Below, piece after piece: positions 5,954 to 6,451 of a DNA stretch of 6,451 nucleotides. The notes under the pieces were generated by a model. That model worked only from the letters and a program-made list of their open reading frames with translations. It was not told the origin of the DNA and did no database searches. Position 1 is the first letter of the stretch; every line of letters begins with the position of its first letter. Position numbers and translations under genes: made by a program. Location: contig ONNU01000093.1 of NCBI GenBank assembly GCA_900319255.1, forward strand, positions 1 to 6,451. The letters run 5' to 3'. Source of the stretch: an uncultured Eubacteriales bacterium (GTDB lineage: Bacteria; Bacillota; Clostridia; Oscillospirales; Acutalibacteraceae).

Positions 5954-6037
5954 GAGAGCGCCTGCATCCGGCTTTTCAAAAGGCTTGCGGGGATCATAGC
6001 AAGCCCTTTGAAAAGCCCGCTCTCCCGGAGGAGAGCG
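5954..6037. repeat. Hairpin cluster with alternative pairings upstream of the first sortase
   Basis: The main hairpin pairs 5970-5988 with 5999-6017 over 19 positions with one mismatch and a ten-base loop. A second perfect hairpin pairs CGCTCTCC (6018-6025) with GGAGAGCG (6030-6037) around CGGA. GAGAGCG (5954-5960) can also pair with the same CGCTCTC (6018-6024), which would extend the main hairpin and break the second one. In the operon direction no U tract follows the main hairpin, so it looks like an RNA processing, stabilising or attenuating structure rather than a plain terminator. It may equally be a mobile palindromic repeat. Confidence 0.6.
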
Positions 6038-6055
6038 AAGCTTATTTATTGTTTT

Positions 6056-6181
6056 ACCCCTCAGTCACGCCTTACGGCGTGCCAGCTCCCCTAAAGGGGA
6101 GCCTTTCGCCACATCGTGATCTGCCATAAGCCTCCCCTTCAGGGGAGGGGGACCGCCGCCGCAAGGCGGTGGTGGAGGGGT
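6056..6181. repeat. 126-bp MITE-like structured intergenic repeat element
   Basis: The element is bounded by ACCCCTC (6056-6062) and its inverse GAGGGGT (6175-6181). It contains four compact hairpins: CACGCC/GGCGTG (6066-6081), GCTCCCC/GGGGAGC (6085-6102), CCTCCCCT/AGGGGAGG (6131-6148) and ACCGCC/GGCGGT (6152-6170). It has no coding capacity and no obvious target-site duplication. Elements of this appearance are, as far as I recall, scattered between genes in Oscillospirales genomes; a genome search would settle it. Here it lies eight bases past the pilin stop and inside the transcript, so it may dampen read-through into, or stabilise the pilin RNA against, the sortase part of the message. 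Confidence 0.65.
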
Positions 6182-6189
6182 CAAGAGAA

Positions 6190-6451
6190 TTATTCCTCAG
6201 TCTTTCTCTTTCTGAGATATACTACGAAGAGAGCGCCAGCGAGGAGAACGATTGCAGCACCGCCTACTGTGAAGAGAACTGTGCCCATTCCGCCTGTGCC
6301 GGGGAGGGATTCAAGATCGGGGTTATTGATTGTTGTTTCGAATCCACCATTTGTTGTATCAGCACTAAAACCAGATTCACTATTTACTGTAAAGGTTGCG
6401 TACGGACTTGCACTTGAAATAGTAACGGTGATATCATCAGCCTTCTTATAG
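6190..6451 (-). CDS. LPXTG-anchored pilin, probably the backbone subunit (3' end only)
   Basis: Only the last 86 residues are in the window; the gene runs off the right edge. The visible part ends a beta-rich domain (FETTINNPDLES, where the Asn of TINN is at the place of the isopeptide Asn in CnaB-type pilin domains). It continues with the sorting signal LPGTG (6292-6306), then GGMGTVLFTVGGAA, a membrane helix and the tail LRKRKTEE. This is a complete cell-wall sorting signal: sortase cleaves between Thr and Gly and transfers the protein to another pilin or to peptidoglycan. Its place in front of two class C sortases and the LPXTG-GxGT form suggest the major pilus subunit. The pilin motif lysine and N-terminal domain are not visible. 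Identification as a sortase substrate is firm; backbone role is inferred. Confidence 0.88.
   Translation of the reverse strand, partial: YKKADDITVTISSASPYATFTVNSESGFSADTTNGGFETTINNPDLESLPGTGGMGTVLFTVGGAAIVLLAGALFVVYLRKRKTEE

Noticed and set aside
6116..6451. Plus-strand frames of 82-111 codons at the right end
   Set aside because: They run antisense to the LPGTG sorting signal and membrane helix of the pilin and through the repeat element.

Overview
The window looks like a piece of a low-to-moderate GC Gram-positive anaerobe of the Clostridia, most likely a gut or rumen Oscillospirales/Ruminococcus-type bacterium. The reasons are LPXTG sorting and class C sortases, Shine-Dalgarno sites of the GGAGGA/AAAGGA type, and a small structured intergenic repeat (ACCCCTC...GAGGGGT ends with stem-loops of the GCTCCCC/GGGGAGC type) of a kind I associate from memory with this group. 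No database was searched.

Right half, minus strand, read from 6451 to 2808: the end of a sortase-assembled pilus operon. In transcription order it holds the 3' end of an LPXTG pilin, probably the backbone (6190-6451, cut by the window edge). Next comes a 281-nt spacer packed with hairpins, including a 126-bp repeat element. Then follow two tandem class C (pilus-polymerising) sortases that are clear paralogues and overlap by a few bases (5006-5908 and 4135-5019). The last gene is a pilin-like surface protein with a GramPos-pilin-type N-terminal region and a CnaB/SpaA domain (2856-4052), which has no canonical LPXTG motif. A rho-independent terminator (2808-2839) closes the operon. The expected job is covalent polymerisation of the pilin by one or both sortases, with the last gene supplying an accessory or basal subunit.

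Middle, minus strand: a separate unit, probably with its own promoter near 2705-2733. It has a 26-codon small ORF (2609-2689) immediately upstream of, and in frame with, a membrane-anchored M15B/VanY-type D,D-carboxypeptidase (1127-2605). The peptidase ends in a striking Asp/Tyr-rich tail encoded by a degenerate hexanucleotide repeat. A strong terminator (1043-1086) follows.

Left part, plus strand: a tRNA-Ser(CGA) gene (671-756) with a good sigma-70-type promoter (620-648), a GC hairpin just behind it and a 98-nt A/T-only-stem inverted repeat. The first ~620 bases hold no convincing gene, only hairpins, one of them long (335-385).

I do not see a wholly new system. The pilus cassette belongs to a known class. 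The more unusual points are the lid-less paired sortases, the pilin without LPXTG, the hairpin-dense spacer between pilin and sortases, the Asp/Tyr tail of the peptidase and the small leader ORF.
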